A program made the position numbers and the translations under genes. A model generated the notes under the pieces. That model was not told the origin of the DNA. It was given only the letters and a program-made list of their open reading frames with translations, and searched no databases. A stretch of DNA of 64,000 nucleotides from Halalkalibacter hemicellulosilyticusJCM 9152 (GTDB taxonomy: Bacteria > Bacillota > Bacilli > Bacillales > Bacillaceae_D). Each line of letters starts with the position of its first letter. The first letter of the stretch is position 1. The DNA is taken from contig NZ_BAUU01000013.1 of the NCBI RefSeq assembly GCF_000513115.1, positions 1 through 64,000 on the forward strand, written 5' to 3'. Positions 37,894-47,540 of the stretch are shown in pieces.

Positions 37894-38418
37894 ATGAGGA
37901 AAGAACGAAAAGAAATCGTTATTCGAGAAATCAAGCATTGGCGAAAGTCTAAGCTGTTACCAGAGCATTATTGTGATTTTTTATTGACCTTATATATGGA
38001 AGGAGAAGGAGCAGAAGAAACAAGCTTCTTTAAAAAATTCACTCTGATTCCATTAATAATGGTGTACGCAATGTTTTTGTTAACAGTTCTTATCTTTTAT
38101 TTTACTCAATTTCCATTATTATTGCAAATTGGAATTGCAATTATTTTTGCTGTAGCTATTTTTATGATTGCTAAGCAAGTCGAACAGCACTCATTACTAC
38201 TCGCCCGCCTATATCAATTAATGGCTGCGATGATCGTTTATTTGTTGACGATGCAAATAGGCTTTGCGATAATGGGAAATCATACGCTTGTTTTAGGTTT
38301 TGCAACACTCATAAATGGGCTACTCTGGACATTAATAGGCTGGAAATGGAAAACAAAATTATTTTTCCTTTCTGGAGTCATGGCTTTCATTTTAGCGATT
38401 GTCATCTTTATTCGATAA
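37894..38418 (+). CDS. Hypothetical membrane protein
   Basis: I do not recognise this 174-residue protein. It has a charged N-terminus of about 45 residues (MRKERKEIVIREIKHWRKSK, with LLPEHYCDFLLTLYMEG) and about five closely spaced membrane helices after it. The N-terminal segment resembles the short amphipathic region that precedes helices in several Bacillus membrane proteins. The ATG follows CCAGGAGGAG. It sits alone between rpoD and cccA. Confidence 0.75.
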   Translation: MRKERKEIVIREIKHWRKSKLLPEHYCDFLLTLYMEGEGAEETSFFKKFTLIPLIMVYAMFLLTVLIFYFTQFPLLLQIGIAIIFAVAIFMIAKQVEQHSLLLARLYQLMAAMIVYLLTMQIGFAIMGNHTLVLGFATLINGLLWTLIGWKWKTKLFFLSGVMAFILAIVIFIR

Positions 38419-38551
38419 AAGAGTGACAAAAAACGCAAAACTAAAGACAATCCCTTTTCTTTCATTTCATTTTACAGTAGAATGATATAGGGAATTATTA
38501 ACGTCTACATAACTTGACGAGCTTTCATTACAACTGAAGGAGGATATGACA

Positions 38552-38923
38552 TTGAAAGGAAAACCACTATTACCTTTTGCTGTAACAGCCATTGTTGGAA
38601 TTTTATTAATGGTAGCCCTATCATTTTGGGCGATGGATCAACGGGCACAAATGGATTCAGATGAAGAAGCAGAAGAAGAAATTGTCATTGACGACCCGAT
38701 CGTAGCAGGGGAAGAATTATATTCACGTTCATGTATTTCCTGTCATGGTGGAGATTTAAGTGGGACATCTGGTCCTGCATTAAATGCTCTTGAAGGACAT
38801 TTAACAGCCGAAGAAATTGTTAATATTATTCATACAGGACCTGGTACGATGCCTGCATTTGATAATTTGAGTGATTTAGAAGCAGATGCGATTGCGCAAT
38901 ATTTATTATCAGAGTCTGAATAA
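38552..38923 (+). CDS. cccA: Cytochrome c-550
   Basis: CccA is a small membrane-anchored c-type cytochrome on the outer face. The 123-residue protein has one N-terminal helix, an acidic linker (DSDEEAEEEIVIDD), the haem motif CISCH (CxxCH) and the distal Met in GPGTMPAF. The acidic linker fits an alkaliphile-type cytochrome, though this is weak evidence. TTG at 38552 is preferred because AAGGAGG lies about 8 bases before it; ATG at 38546 is too close. Confidence 0.92.
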   Translation: MKGKPLLPFAVTAIVGILLMVALSFWAMDQRAQMDSDEEAEEEIVIDDPIVAGEELYSRSCISCHGGDLSGTSGPALNALEGHLTAEEIVNIIHTGPGTMPAFDNLSDLEADAIAQYLLSESE

Positions 38924-39007
38924 TGAGAAGGGGGTATTTTAAAAGGGAGGGAATCCTTTTTGAAATACCTTTTCTTTTTCCTATTAAGAGAAAAGGAGGG
39001 ATATGCC

Positions 39008-39718
39008 GTGAATGAAGTCCAATTGTCAGAACGGTTGTTGGCAGTTGCTGAGCAAGTTCCAGAAGGTGCCAAGTTAGCAGACATTGGTTCAGATCATGCT
39101 TATTTACCGTGTTATTTAAGTTTACAGAACAAAGTTCAATTTGCAGTTGCAGGAGAAGTGAATGAAGGTCCTTATCAATCAGCTAAAGCTCAAGTGAAAC
39201 GTTTACGTTTGGAAGGAGATATCTCTGTACGAAAGGGCGATGGCTTACACGTAATGATGCCAGGTGAAGTTGATGTCATTACGATTTGCGGAATGGGAGG
39301 AGGACTCATTTCAACGATTTTAGAAGAAGGAAAGGATAAGCTTGAAGGGATCACAAGACTTATTTTACAACCAAATGTAACAGCACATTTAATTCGTAAC
39401 TGGCTAAGAAGACGAAATTGGAAGCTTATTGATGAGTCGATTTTAGAAGAGGATGGCAAGATTTATGAAATCCTTGTAGCTGAACGAGGAGATGATCAAG
39501 AGGTATATTTAGACAATGAAGAAGTGAAAATGCTAGTAGGTCCGTATTTAATGAAAGAAAAATCAACAGTCTTCAGGAAGAAGTGGGAGCTTGAAATAGA
39601 AGGCTGGAAACGTATTATACGATCACTTGAAAAAGCAAAGCAGGAAGAAAAGGAAATACTACGAAAGAAAATGGAACTAAAGAAAACAATTGAGATGGTA
39701 GAGGAGGTCATTCAATGA
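39008..39718 (+). CDS. trmK: tRNA (adenine(22)-N(1))-methyltransferase TrmK
   Basis: TrmK (YqfN) methylates A22 of tRNA. The Rossmann fold is visible: ADIGSDHAYLPCYL binds SAM and ICGMGGGLISTIL carries the family motif, followed by a C-terminal coiled coil (KAKQEEKEILRKKMELKKT). GTG at 39008 follows AAGGAGGGA, giving 236 residues; a frame opening at 38960 lacks a site. It overlaps yqfO by 4 bases. Confidence 0.94.
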   Translation: MNEVQLSERLLAVAEQVPEGAKLADIGSDHAYLPCYLSLQNKVQFAVAGEVNEGPYQSAKAQVKRLRLEGDISVRKGDGLHVMMPGEVDVITICGMGGGLISTILEEGKDKLEGITRLILQPNVTAHLIRNWLRRRNWKLIDESILEEDGKIYEILVAERGDDQEVYLDNEEVKMLVGPYLMKEKSTVFRKKWELEIEGWKRIIRSLEKAKQEEKEILRKKMELKKTIEMVEEVIQ

Positions 39719-40833
39719 AACCGTTAAATGGACAAGTGCTCATTCAAGAATTTGAGGCGTGGTCACCTAAATCCTATGCAGTTGAAGGGGACAAAAATGG
39801 ATTAATGATCGGCACATTAAACAAGCCGATACGCAAGGTTATGGTGGCACTAGACGTACTTGAAGAAGTAATCGATGAAGCGATTAATGAAAAGGTTGAT
39901 TTAATTGTTGCGCATCATCCCCTATTGTTTAGACCATTAAAGAAAATTGATACAGATACTCCTCATGGCCGAATTGTTGAGAAAGCGATTAAGCATGATA
40001 TTACGGTTTATGCAGCTCATACAAATCTAGATGTGGCTCCAGGTGGGGTGAATGATATGATGGCAGAGGCGCTAGGATTGCAAAATATAGAAGTATTGGC
40101 AGCAACGGAGTCCGTTCATTTAGTCAAGTTAGCTGTTTTTGTTCCAGAAAGCCATGAAGAGGCACTTCGCAAGGCTTTAGGGGATGCAGGAGCGGGGAAC
40201 ATCGGCGATTATAGTCATTGTAGTTACTCCTCTAAAGGGATCGGTCGTTTCTTACCTGGTGAAAGAACGAACCCGCATATTGGTGAGCGCGGAAAGCTAG
40301 AGGAAGTGATAGAGGTGAAAATTGAAACGATTCTTCCAGTGTCTATGAAGAGGAGGGTGATCAATGCAATGATCAAAGCTCATCCGTATGAAGAACCTGC
40401 TTATGATATTTATCCACTTGAGAACACAGGTGATGTATTAGGGTTAGGGCGAGTTGGAGTATTGGAGAAGGAAACCTCTTTGAAAGACTTTGCTGAACAT
40501 GTTAAGCGTGTATTTAGTGTGAAGGGTGCACGTGTCGTTGGTCATCTTCAAACGCCAATCAAGAAAGTAGCTGTTTTAGGTGGAGATGGAAATAAATATA
40601 TGAATCATGCAATATTTAAAGGGGCAGATGTGATCGTAACGGGTGATGTATACTATCACGTCGCCCATGATGCTATGATGGCTGGTTTATCCGTTGTAGA
40701 TCCTGGTCATAATGTAGAGAAAATTATGAAGGAGTCTGTTAAGAACTTCTTTGAAAATGTCATTCATCAGAAAAAAGCTTCAACGGAAGTAATCGCATCA
40801 AAGATACATACAGATCCTTTCACATTTGTGTAA
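39715..40833 (+). CDS. yqfO: Nif3-like dinuclear metal-binding protein YqfO
   Basis: This is a NIF3/DUF34 family protein of 372 residues with the inserted PII-like domain typical of Bacillus YqfO. Metal-binding His and Asp/Glu residues are seen in VAHHPLLF, AAHTNLDVAPGGV and, near the C-terminus, VIVTGDVYYHVAHDA with VVDPGHNVEK. It is often labelled GTP cyclohydrolase 1 type 2, but that activity is doubtful for the family. The start overlaps the trmK stop. Confidence 0.92.
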   Translation: MKPLNGQVLIQEFEAWSPKSYAVEGDKNGLMIGTLNKPIRKVMVALDVLEEVIDEAINEKVDLIVAHHPLLFRPLKKIDTDTPHGRIVEKAIKHDITVYAAHTNLDVAPGGVNDMMAEALGLQNIEVLAATESVHLVKLAVFVPESHEEALRKALGDAGAGNIGDYSHCSYSSKGIGRFLPGERTNPHIGERGKLEEVIEVKIETILPVSMKRRVINAMIKAHPYEEPAYDIYPLENTGDVLGLGRVGVLEKETSLKDFAEHVKRVFSVKGARVVGHLQTPIKKVAVLGGDGNKYMNHAIFKGADVIVTGDVYYHVAHDAMMAGLSVVDPGHNVEKIMKESVKNFFENVIHQKKASTEVIASKIHTDPFTFV

Positions 40834-40891
40834 AATGGATTAGATAGTTGAAAAATGGGTTTGTCCAAGACAAACCATCAATAGTCAATGC

Positions 40892-41833
40892 TTATTTCAC
40901 TTTTACCTTAGGCAGAATTTTCTTGAGATTAATTTCTCGTTGTATTTCCCATGTCGCTTCTTGATTGGTATCATATTGCTCTAAAAAGGTAATAACTGCT
41001 TTCGTGATAGGTGTAGGTGTAGAAGCTCCTGAAGTAACTCCAACAGTCTCGACGTTTGAAAGCCACTCCAATTTCAATTCAGATAGATCTCCAATTCGAT
41101 AAGCCTTCGTACCAGCAATTTGTTCCGAGACTTGAGCTAAACGATTTGAATTGTTACTTTTAGGATCACCTACTACTATAACAAGGTCGCACTCCTTTGC
41201 TTGTTCGGCAACTGCTTCTTGACGAACTTGAGTCGCTAAACAAATTTCATTATGAACTTCAGCATGGGGGTATAGCTCCATTGCCTTTTTCATAATGTCA
41301 CTTACATCCCATTGACTCATGGTCGTTTGATTTGTAATGATAATTTTAGAAGCGGTTAGTTGCAATGTTTCTACATCTTCCACAGATTCTACTAAATGGA
41401 CTGCTTGTGGAGCAACGCCTATGGCGCCTTCAGGTTCAGGGTGGCCTTTTTTTCCAACATAAATGAACTCATATCCTTCAGCTTGCTTATCTTTAATGAG
41501 ATCATGAGTACGAGTAACATCAGGGCACGTTGCATCTACAATGGTTAATCCTTTTTCTTTTGCGAGCTTACGGACTTCTGGAGAAACACCATGAGCCGTA
41601 AAGATGACTGTACCTTTATCGACTTTTTGTAAAATGTCTAAACGGTTTGGCCCATCTAAAGAGATGATTCCTTCCTCAGAAAATGCATCTGTTACATGCT
41701 TATTATGGACAATCATTCCAAGAATATAAATAGGTCGAGGTAAATCAAGGTTTGCTGCTGCTTGGCGAGCAAGTACCATTGCATCGACAACGCCGTAACA
41801 GTAGCCTCTTGGAGATATTTTCTTAACATTCAT
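40892..41833 (-). CDS. ispH: 4-hydroxy-3-methylbut-2-enyl diphosphate reductase IspH
   Basis: IspH makes IPP and DMAPP in the last step of the MEP pathway. The three Fe-S ligands are C12 (RGYCYGV), C103 (DATCPDV) and C198 (NEICLAT), with the catalytic region [11 protein letters not shown]. The length of 313 residues is typical. It is transcribed against yqfO. ispG lies at 56058-57164. Confidence 0.96.
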   Translation of the reverse strand: MNVKKISPRGYCYGVVDAMVLARQAAANLDLPRPIYILGMIVHNKHVTDAFSEEGIISLDGPNRLDILQKVDKGTVIFTAHGVSPEVRKLAKEKGLTIVDATCPDVTRTHDLIKDKQAEGYEFIYVGKKGHPEPEGAIGVAPQAVHLVESVEDVETLQLTASKIIITNQTTMSQWDVSDIMKKAMELYPHAEVHNEICLATQVRQEAVAEQAKECDLVIVVGDPKSNNSNRLAQVSEQIAGTKAYRIGDLSELKLEWLSNVETVGVTSGASTPTPITKAVITFLEQYDTNQEATWEIQREINLKKILPKVKVK

Positions 41834-41878
41834 AGTTTTTGGCCTCCTCGTTGAATTCCAACGGTATACAAAGACAAT

Positions 41879-41915
41879 AGAGATGCTCCAATGATTAGTT
41901 GAAACATCTCTATGC
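41879..41915 (-). terminator. Possible terminator between the carD-like gene and ispH
   Basis: AGAGATG and CATCTCT arms with further inner pairing (TTCAAC / CATTGG region) form a hairpin. Only a modest T tract follows on the minus strand. Confidence 0.5.
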
Positions 41916-41961
41916 TTATTTATTCTTTTAGTATAAAGGAGTTTATCGAATGTGACAATCC

Positions 41962-42456
41962 TTACGCTTGTTTCATTTCAAGTAAAGCATCATCAATAAA
42001 TTCGTATGCTTGCTCTTCAGACATATCATTGACGAGAACAAGCTCACTAGCGATCATTTGACGGGCTTTTTGCAGGTGGTTGCGATCTTGAATGTGGAGA
42101 CCGTTTGCTCTTTCTGTCTGTTTACGTGAAAGAGATGATATTAAGTGTGCAGCATCGATGATACTTCCACTTTTTAATAAATTTTCGGTTTCGCGAGAGA
42201 AATGACTTGTAGTTGGCGGTAAGTCTGGTCCATTTTGTAAGGCTTCTATAAGTGAATCTAGTTCGGATTGATCAATCACCTTTCGTAAACCAGAATCATT
42301 AATACGGTTTTCAGGGAGCATTAACGTCACATCAACAAGTGGAAAATGAAGAATGTAGTAGGAAAGGATTTCACCTAATACGTCTTTCTCTTCAATATCC
42401 TTTATTGTTCCAGCTCCGTGGAAAGGGTAGACAACATGGTCACCGACATTAAACAT
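41962..42456 (-). CDS. CarD/CdnL-family transcription factor
   Basis: CarD-type proteins bind the RNA polymerase beta subunit through an N-terminal Tudor-like domain and stabilise open complexes. The domain is seen as [18 protein letters not shown], followed by [17 protein letters not shown] and a helical C-terminus of about 90 residues. ATG at 42456 is chosen because GGAGGA lies 6-7 bases before it. The length of 164 residues is normal for the family. A link to ispH downstream is unclear. Confidence 0.88.
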   Translation of the reverse strand: MFNVGDHVVYPFHGAGTIKDIEEKDVLGEILSYYILHFPLVDVTLMLPENRINDSGLRKVIDQSELDSLIEALQNGPDLPPTTSHFSRETENLLKSGSIIDAAHLISSLSRKQTERANGLHIQDRNHLQKARQMIASELVLVNDMSEEQAYEFIDDALLEMKQA

Positions 42457-42588
42457 GGGCATTCCTCCAATCAAGTATTATCTTTATTATACCAAAAAAA
42501 ATACAAAAAGTAAATTTTACTACTGATAGGGTTTGTTTGTCAATTACTAAATTTTAAAAAGTCTATTCTAATCCTATGCAAAAATCAT

Positions 42589-43148
42589 TTAAATATACAA
42601 TTTTGGAGCAGGAATTCCATTGATTGTCGTTTGATTGTTTGATTGATTAGATCGTTTAGAGGTAACTTCTTCTTTTATCGTAATAGGCATGGTTGTTTCT
42701 GACTCGGAAGTAGAGCTGTTCTCATCCTCGATACCTTCGTTGCTGACTGCTATTTCGCTGTCATCTGAACTATCAGACTTCGCATAATCTTCCATATCAT
42801 CGGCATATTGCGGATTAAAGGGCCATACTGTTGAACCATTGGCATGACTTGTTGTGTTAGACCGACTATTCGTTGAGCATTTGTAAGCATCGTTGTTAAA
42901 TTCATTCCACTACCTGTGGCAGATGAAAGGCCACTCCCCATTAAGCCCCCCATTGTTTGAGAAGCTCCGCCACCTAAACCGAAAAGGCGGGATAATAACC
43001 CACCACCAAACCCGCCACCACCTCCACCGGAAAAAAGAGATCCTGCTGCTGACCCAGGGAAAGTTGAAGGAGGCGTTGGTGGAATCATATTACCTGTCAT
43101 TGCTGATTGCATAGGAATTGAGCCAAATGGTGGTCCAAATTGATGCAT
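42589..43148 (-). CDS. yqfQ: YqfQ (VrrA-like) Gly-rich protein (one-base deletion)
   Basis: YqfQ is a low-complexity protein of unknown function found between ispH and cshB in Bacillus. The N-terminus is Pro/Gly/Met-rich, with SLFSGGGGGGFGGGLLSRLF, then MLTNAQRIVGLTQQVMPMVQQYGPLIRNMP. The frame breaks near 42771-42785; adding one base joins MIWKIMRS to DSSDDSEIAVSNEG and gives 186 residues with an acidic, Ser/Asn-rich tail. ATG at 43148 follows AAAGGAG. Confidence 0.78.
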
Positions 43149-43234
43149 AATCGAAACTCCTTTCAAAAGACATGTATTAAATAAACGGGATGTAAGTTAT
43201 TCAGGTGAATAGTGTCGGCTTCGTACGTTGTACA

Positions 43235-43265
43235 TTGACCTGAAGTAAGGTTACGTTCAGGTCAA
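43235..43265. promoter_or_regulatory. Inverted repeat between divergent yqfQ and cshB
   Basis: TTGACCTGAA and TTCAGGTCAA form a 10-bp perfect inverted repeat with an 11-base spacer in the divergent promoter region. It could be an operator or an RNA hairpin; no T run follows. Confidence 0.45.
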
Positions 43266-43446
43266 CTCAAAATCATAGTAGTGATTGCGTGCGATGCAAG
43301 TGAGAAAAGCTGCTACGCAATTTTCTTATAAGATTCCTTATAAATAGTTATATGCATATGTGATACTTGCTGTGATTATAGCCAAGCTATAAAAGAGTAT
43401 GGTAAAATGAACTATTGCGATGATGCAGGAGAAAGTGGGAATTGAT

Positions 43447-44793
43447 ATGAAAGCAGATAATTTTAAACGATTTAACCTAAAATCATATTTAATTGAAGCG
43501 TTAAGTGAACAAGGGTTTCAGCTTCCAACGGATATTCAAGAGCGTCTTATTCCGGCAATAAAGAATGGAAAAGACGTGATTGGACAATCTCAAACTGGAA
43601 CGGGAAAGACGTTGGCTTTTCTATTACCGATTATTGATAAGATTGATCTATCAAAACATGAGGTGCAAGCTGTCATTACAGCGCCTACAAGGGAGTTAGC
43701 ATCTCAGCTTTTTAATGAATTAAAGAAGCTTGTTGATGTCGCAAACGAGGAACAACGTGTACATGTAAAGTTATTAGTCGGTGGGACGGATCGACAACGA
43801 ATTGTTGAAGGGATGAAAGTACAGCCTCAAATAGTCGTAGGGACGACAGGTCGATTAGCGGATTTAGTGCAAGATCAAGTTCTTCATGTTCATACAGCAA
43901 AAATGCTTGTTGTCGATGAAGCTGATCAAATGCTCGATATGGGCTTTATTGATGATGTGGATCGAATTGCATCTAGGATGGATGAACAGCTGCAAATGAT
44001 GGTGTTTTCTGCGACGATTCCTGAAAAGCTACAGCCTTTCTTGAAAAAGTATATGAATGATCCACGTCATGTACAAGTTCAACCTAATCAAGTAGCAGCA
44101 AAGAAAATAGAACATCGAATTGTACCGTTACGTCATCGGGCAAAATTAGATTTTGTTGCGGAGTTAGCAAAGTCAATTAATCCATATTTAGCGATTATAT
44201 TTACAAATACGAAGGAGCAGGCTGATGAGGTTGCAAATAAGTTGCTTCATGAGGGCCTAAATGTAGAAAGGTTGCATGGTGGATTACAACCGAGAGCACG
44301 TAAACAAGTGATGAGACTTGTTAATGAGGTGAAGGTTCAATATTTAGTTGCAACAGATCTAGCAGCTAGAGGGATTGATATTAAAGGAGTTAGTCATATC
44401 ATTAATTATAATTTGCCTCAGGACTTAGATTTTTATATTCATCGTGTTGGCCGAACGGCACGTGCAGGCGCAGATGGCATTGCTTTTACTATTTTTGAAC
44501 CAGAGGATCAACAGGCGATTGAAAAGTTAATAAAGAGAGGGATTTCATTTACGTACGCTGATTATAAGCAAGGTAAATGGATCATGCTCGATCGACCACC
44601 ATTAGGGGTTCCAGGAAAGAGAAAAGGTGTCAATCGTCAAACAGTAGATAGCCGTCCACATAAGAAGGTGGCGAAGGTAAATACAGGTGGGAAAGCTGTT
44701 GCTAAGCCTAAAAAAGTAAAACCAGGATATAAGAAAAAAGCAAAACGATTACAGGATGAACAAGCAAAACGACAAAGAAGACAGAAAAAATAG
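43447..44793 (+). CDS. cshB: DEAD-box RNA helicase CshB
   Basis: CshB is a cold-shock-associated RNA helicase. Motif I is SQTGTGKT, motif Ia APTRELA, motif II VDEADQ, motif III SAT, motif V ATDLAARGID and motif VI HRVGRTARAG; the basic tail (KPKKVKPGYKKKAKRLQDE) would bind RNA. The start is not certain: ATG at 43447 (MKADNFKRFNLK) agrees with homologues and has GTGGG upstream, while ATG at 43420 has no site. nfo follows 22 bases later. Confidence 0.93.
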   Translation: MKADNFKRFNLKSYLIEALSEQGFQLPTDIQERLIPAIKNGKDVIGQSQTGTGKTLAFLLPIIDKIDLSKHEVQAVITAPTRELASQLFNELKKLVDVANEEQRVHVKLLVGGTDRQRIVEGMKVQPQIVVGTTGRLADLVQDQVLHVHTAKMLVVDEADQMLDMGFIDDVDRIASRMDEQLQMMVFSATIPEKLQPFLKKYMNDPRHVQVQPNQVAAKKIEHRIVPLRHRAKLDFVAELAKSINPYLAIIFTNTKEQADEVANKLLHEGLNVERLHGGLQPRARKQVMRLVNEVKVQYLVATDLAARGIDIKGVSHIINYNLPQDLDFYIHRVGRTARAGADGIAFTIFEPEDQQAIEKLIKRGISFTYADYKQGKWIMLDRPPLGVPGKRKGVNRQTVDSRPHKKVAKVNTGGKAVAKPKKVKPGYKKKAKRLQDEQAKRQRRQKK

Positions 44794-44815
44794 AAATGCT
44801 TAAAGGGAGAGAGAA

Positions 44816-45721
44816 ATGATGACATTGAAAATTGGTTCGCACGTATCAATGAATGGCAAGAAAATGCTATTAGGTGCAAGTGAAGAAGCTGCCTCCTATG
44901 GTGCTACAACATTTATGATCTATACAGGTGCTCCTCAAAATACAAGAAGGAAAGCCATTGATGAATTAAATATTGAAGCAGGGCAAGAGCATATGGAACA
45001 AAACGGAATGTCTGACATTGTCGTTCATGCACCTTACATTATTAATATTGCAAATACAACCAAGCCAGAAACATTTGAATTAGGTGTTCGCTTTTTGCGC
45101 TCTGAAATTGAACGAACAGAAGCGTTAGGCTCAAAGCAAATTGTACTTCATCCAGGCGCGCATGTTGGCGCAGGTGCAGAAGCAGGGATTGAAAAGATTA
45201 TCTCAGGGTTAAATGAAGTGTTTGAAGAGAAGCGTGATGTCCAAATTGCGTTAGAAACAATGGCAGGAAAAGGTTCCGAATGTGGGCGCTCATTTGAAGA
45301 GTTAGCTGCTATCATTGATGGTGTTACTCATAATGAGAGGTTATCTGTTTGTTTTGATACATGTCACACACACGATGCGGGATATAACATTGTAGACGAT
45401 TTTGATGGTGTATTAGATCAGTTTGACCGTATTATTGGATTAGATCGATTAAAAGTATTACATGTAAATGATAGTAAGAACGAAAAAGGCGCAGCGAAAG
45501 ATCGCCACGAAAATATTGGTTTTGGTCATATTGGTTATAAAGCACTTCATTACATTGTGCATCACCCACAATTAAAAGACGTTCCCAAAATTTTAGAAAC
45601 GCCTTATGTTGGTGAAGATAAGAAAAATAAAAAACCACCATATAAGCATGAAATAGAGATGTTAGCAAAAGGGGAATTTGAAGATAATTTGCTTGAAAAG
45701 ATTATCAGTGCAAATGGATAG
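44816..45721 (+). CDS. nfo: Endonuclease IV
   Basis: Nfo is a zinc-dependent AP endonuclease with a TIM barrel. Metal ligands are visible in [50 protein letters not shown] and [21 protein letters not shown]. The length of 301 residues is typical. ATG ATG follows AAGGGAGAGAG. It is co-transcribed with cshB and ends at a good terminator. Confidence 0.96.
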   Translation: MMTLKIGSHVSMNGKKMLLGASEEAASYGATTFMIYTGAPQNTRRKAIDELNIEAGQEHMEQNGMSDIVVHAPYIINIANTTKPETFELGVRFLRSEIERTEALGSKQIVLHPGAHVGAGAEAGIEKIISGLNEVFEEKRDVQIALETMAGKGSECGRSFEELAAIIDGVTHNERLSVCFDTCHTHDAGYNIVDDFDGVLDQFDRIIGLDRLKVLHVNDSKNEKGAAKDRHENIGFGHIGYKALHYIVHHPQLKDVPKILETPYVGEDKKNKKPPYKHEIEMLAKGEFEDNLLEKIISANG

Positions 45722-45742
45722 TAGCATCCTATTTTAAATAAG

Positions 45743-45785
45743 AAACGTTTAGTCTATGCGAGGAAGCGGACTAAACGTTTTCTTA
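45743..45785 (+). terminator. Terminator of cshB-nfo
   Basis: AAACGTTTAGTC and GACTAAACGTTT form a 12-bp perfect stem with a 14-base loop, followed by TCTTAT. Confidence 0.85.
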
Positions 45786-45842
45786 TAATTTAAGAATGTA
45801 TAAATTAGGGAGAATCGAGGAAGGGGTAAGGGAATTCGCGGG

Positions 45843-45927
45843 GCGTCAGCTCCGCTCGTTACACGTTATTATGAAAGAATTCCAATATCATAATAACTGA
45901 AACCGTTGTAACGGCTCCACTCAACGC
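45843..45927. repeat. Nested palindromic intergenic element
   Basis: A 10-bp perfect inverted repeat (GTTATTATGA / TCATAATAAC) is framed by GC-rich arms GCGTCAGCTCCGCTCGTTAC and GTAACGGCTCCACTCAACGC, which resemble the arms GCAATGGCTTCACTCGTTGC and GCAACGGCTTCGCTCATTGC in the 20.75 kb region. It ends exactly at the yqfT stop codon. Confidence 0.55.
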
Positions 45928-46182
45928 TTATAAAAATTGCTTCAAAAGTTGCTGGATTACGGATGTGACATATGGATCAACCTCTGTTTGGAGACGGTGT
46001 AACAAGCGTTCGAGTTGTGCTTGATCAGCGACATTAATATGTTCTGAACGTAAAATAGAGATAACCTTATCGGCCTGTGATTTACTTAAAGCAACGTTAT
46101 ATTGCTTTGCTAATTGAACAAGCTCAGGCGATGTGATTGAATTAACCTTCTGATTAACAAGCTGTTGCATAATACTATTCAT
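45928..46182 (-). CDS. yqfT: DUF2624 protein YqfT
   Basis: YqfT is a small helical protein of unknown function located after nfo in Bacillus. The 84-residue sequence fits DUF2624 (ITSPELVQLAKQYNVALSKSQA, IISILRSEHINVAD). The ATG is preceded by AGAGGTG. It is on the strand opposite to cshB-nfo. Confidence 0.88.
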   Translation of the reverse strand: MNSIMQQLVNQKVNSITSPELVQLAKQYNVALSKSQADKVISILRSEHINVADQAQLERLLHRLQTEVDPYVTSVIQQLLKQFL

Positions 46183-46435
46183 CAGGACACCTCTTTCAAC
46201 ATACGTAATGATAAAATGGGCTACTCTTTATGTGTTTAGCATATGAAAACGATCATAAATGGTGATTCAATCAAAAAGTATAATTCGAAAAACTAGAAAT
46301 AATTTAAGTGAAAAAAAGGGTTTTCTAGAAAGTTAGTCGAAAGTTTATTAATGAATACATGTGCATGTATAGCCTTGTTAATTTGTGGAATGTGATAGGA
46401 GTTTTACAAAGGTAAAAAAAGGAGTGCGATATTTA

Positions 46436-47506
46436 ATGGATGCATCTCAAATGAATTCGATCATATCCATAAAAAAAGATCATTCGAATGAAAAAGACTA
46501 CAAGCTGATGGAGTATCTTGGCATTCCTTATCTTGAAGTAAATAACCAGTTGTATATTGTTAAATGTCATGATTCGGTTTTAGAATCGTTACGTCTTGAA
46601 GAAAATAATGTTGTAAACAAATCATTAACTGAAATGGAATTGAGTCATCCGATTTTTTCAGGTATGAAAACTGCTACAAAAAAAGTATTGTTGAGTGGAG
46701 AACGTGTGACAGTAGAGTGTGAACTAGAAGAAAATCTTTACTCTGTGAAAGCATTACCTTACTCAATGGATCGTGTGATCATTTGTATAGAAGACAAAAG
46801 CTTACAAAAGCAGTTTCAAAATTTATTAACCTTTCATCATCAAATGGAAGCGGTGTCACATATTGCCGCAGGTGTTGCTCACGAATTACGTAATCCATTA
46901 TCGGTCATCAAAGGATTTATGCAGCTATCGAATTTAACTAATGATTACGAAAAATATTATGCCACTATTTTATCTGAACTTGATCGCATGAATGCGATTA
47001 TAGAAGATTTTCTTTCGGTATCAAAGAAGAAGAGTGGAAGGAATATCCATTCACCATTGGATATTATGCAGTCGTTAGTCGAGATTATGAAATCAGAATG
47101 TTTATTGCATAACGTACATTTATCGTATCAATTTATTGAGACAGAGGTTAAAGTTCTTGTTAATGAGTCAATGATTAAGCAAGTCATGTTAAACCTATTA
47201 CGGAATGCAATTGAAGCTTTTGGACAGGAGCACGTAGAACGCCGGTTGCATATTCAGACAACTTTAAATAACGAATTCTATACGATATCAGTTGAAGATA
47301 ATGGAAAAGGCATTCCTGAGGACGTTCTTGCCCAAATTGGTCGCCCTTTTTTCACTACGAAAAAGAGTGGAACAGGTATTGGAGTGGCACTTTGTAAAAA
47401 AATAGTTGAGGATCATGGGGGGAGCTTTCAAATTAAAAGTACGTATAATGTAGGTACCACGGTGACGATTACGTTACCTACCCATATGGAAAGGGAAAGC
47501 CAATGA
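46436..47506 (+). CDS. Soluble sporulation-type sensor histidine kinase
   Basis: This cytoplasmic kinase of about 356 residues resembles phosphorelay kinases. A PAS-like sensor region (residues 15-125) is followed by HisKA with the phosphorylated His in GVAHELRNPLSVIKGF (H149) and an HATPase domain: N box MLNLLRNAIEAF, G1 EDNGKGIPED, G2 GTGIGVALCKKIV. No response regulator is nearby, as is usual for kinases feeding Spo0F. ATG at 46436 follows AAAGGAGTG; a frame opening at 46385 lacks a site. The gene is alone, next to ppk-ppx. Confidence 0.85.
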   Translation: MDASQMNSIISIKKDHSNEKDYKLMEYLGIPYLEVNNQLYIVKCHDSVLESLRLEENNVVNKSLTEMELSHPIFSGMKTATKKVLLSGERVTVECELEENLYSVKALPYSMDRVIICIEDKSLQKQFQNLLTFHHQMEAVSHIAAGVAHELRNPLSVIKGFMQLSNLTNDYEKYYATILSELDRMNAIIEDFLSVSKKKSGRNIHSPLDIMQSLVEIMKSECLLHNVHLSYQFIETEVKVLVNESMIKQVMLNLLRNAIEAFGQEHVERRLHIQTTLNNEFYTISVEDNGKGIPEDVLAQIGRPFFTTKKSGTGIGVALCKKIVEDHGGSFQIKSTYNVGTTVTITLPTHMERESQ

Positions 47507-47515
47507 AAAAAGGAA

Positions 47516-47540
47516 GCAAAGACGGAGGAACCGTCTTTGC
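47516..47540 (-). terminator. Terminator of ppx-ppk
   Basis: GCAAAGACGG and CCGTCTTTGC form a 10-bp stem with a 5-base loop. On the minus strand TTCCTTTTTTC follows, so it serves ppk. Confidence 0.8.
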
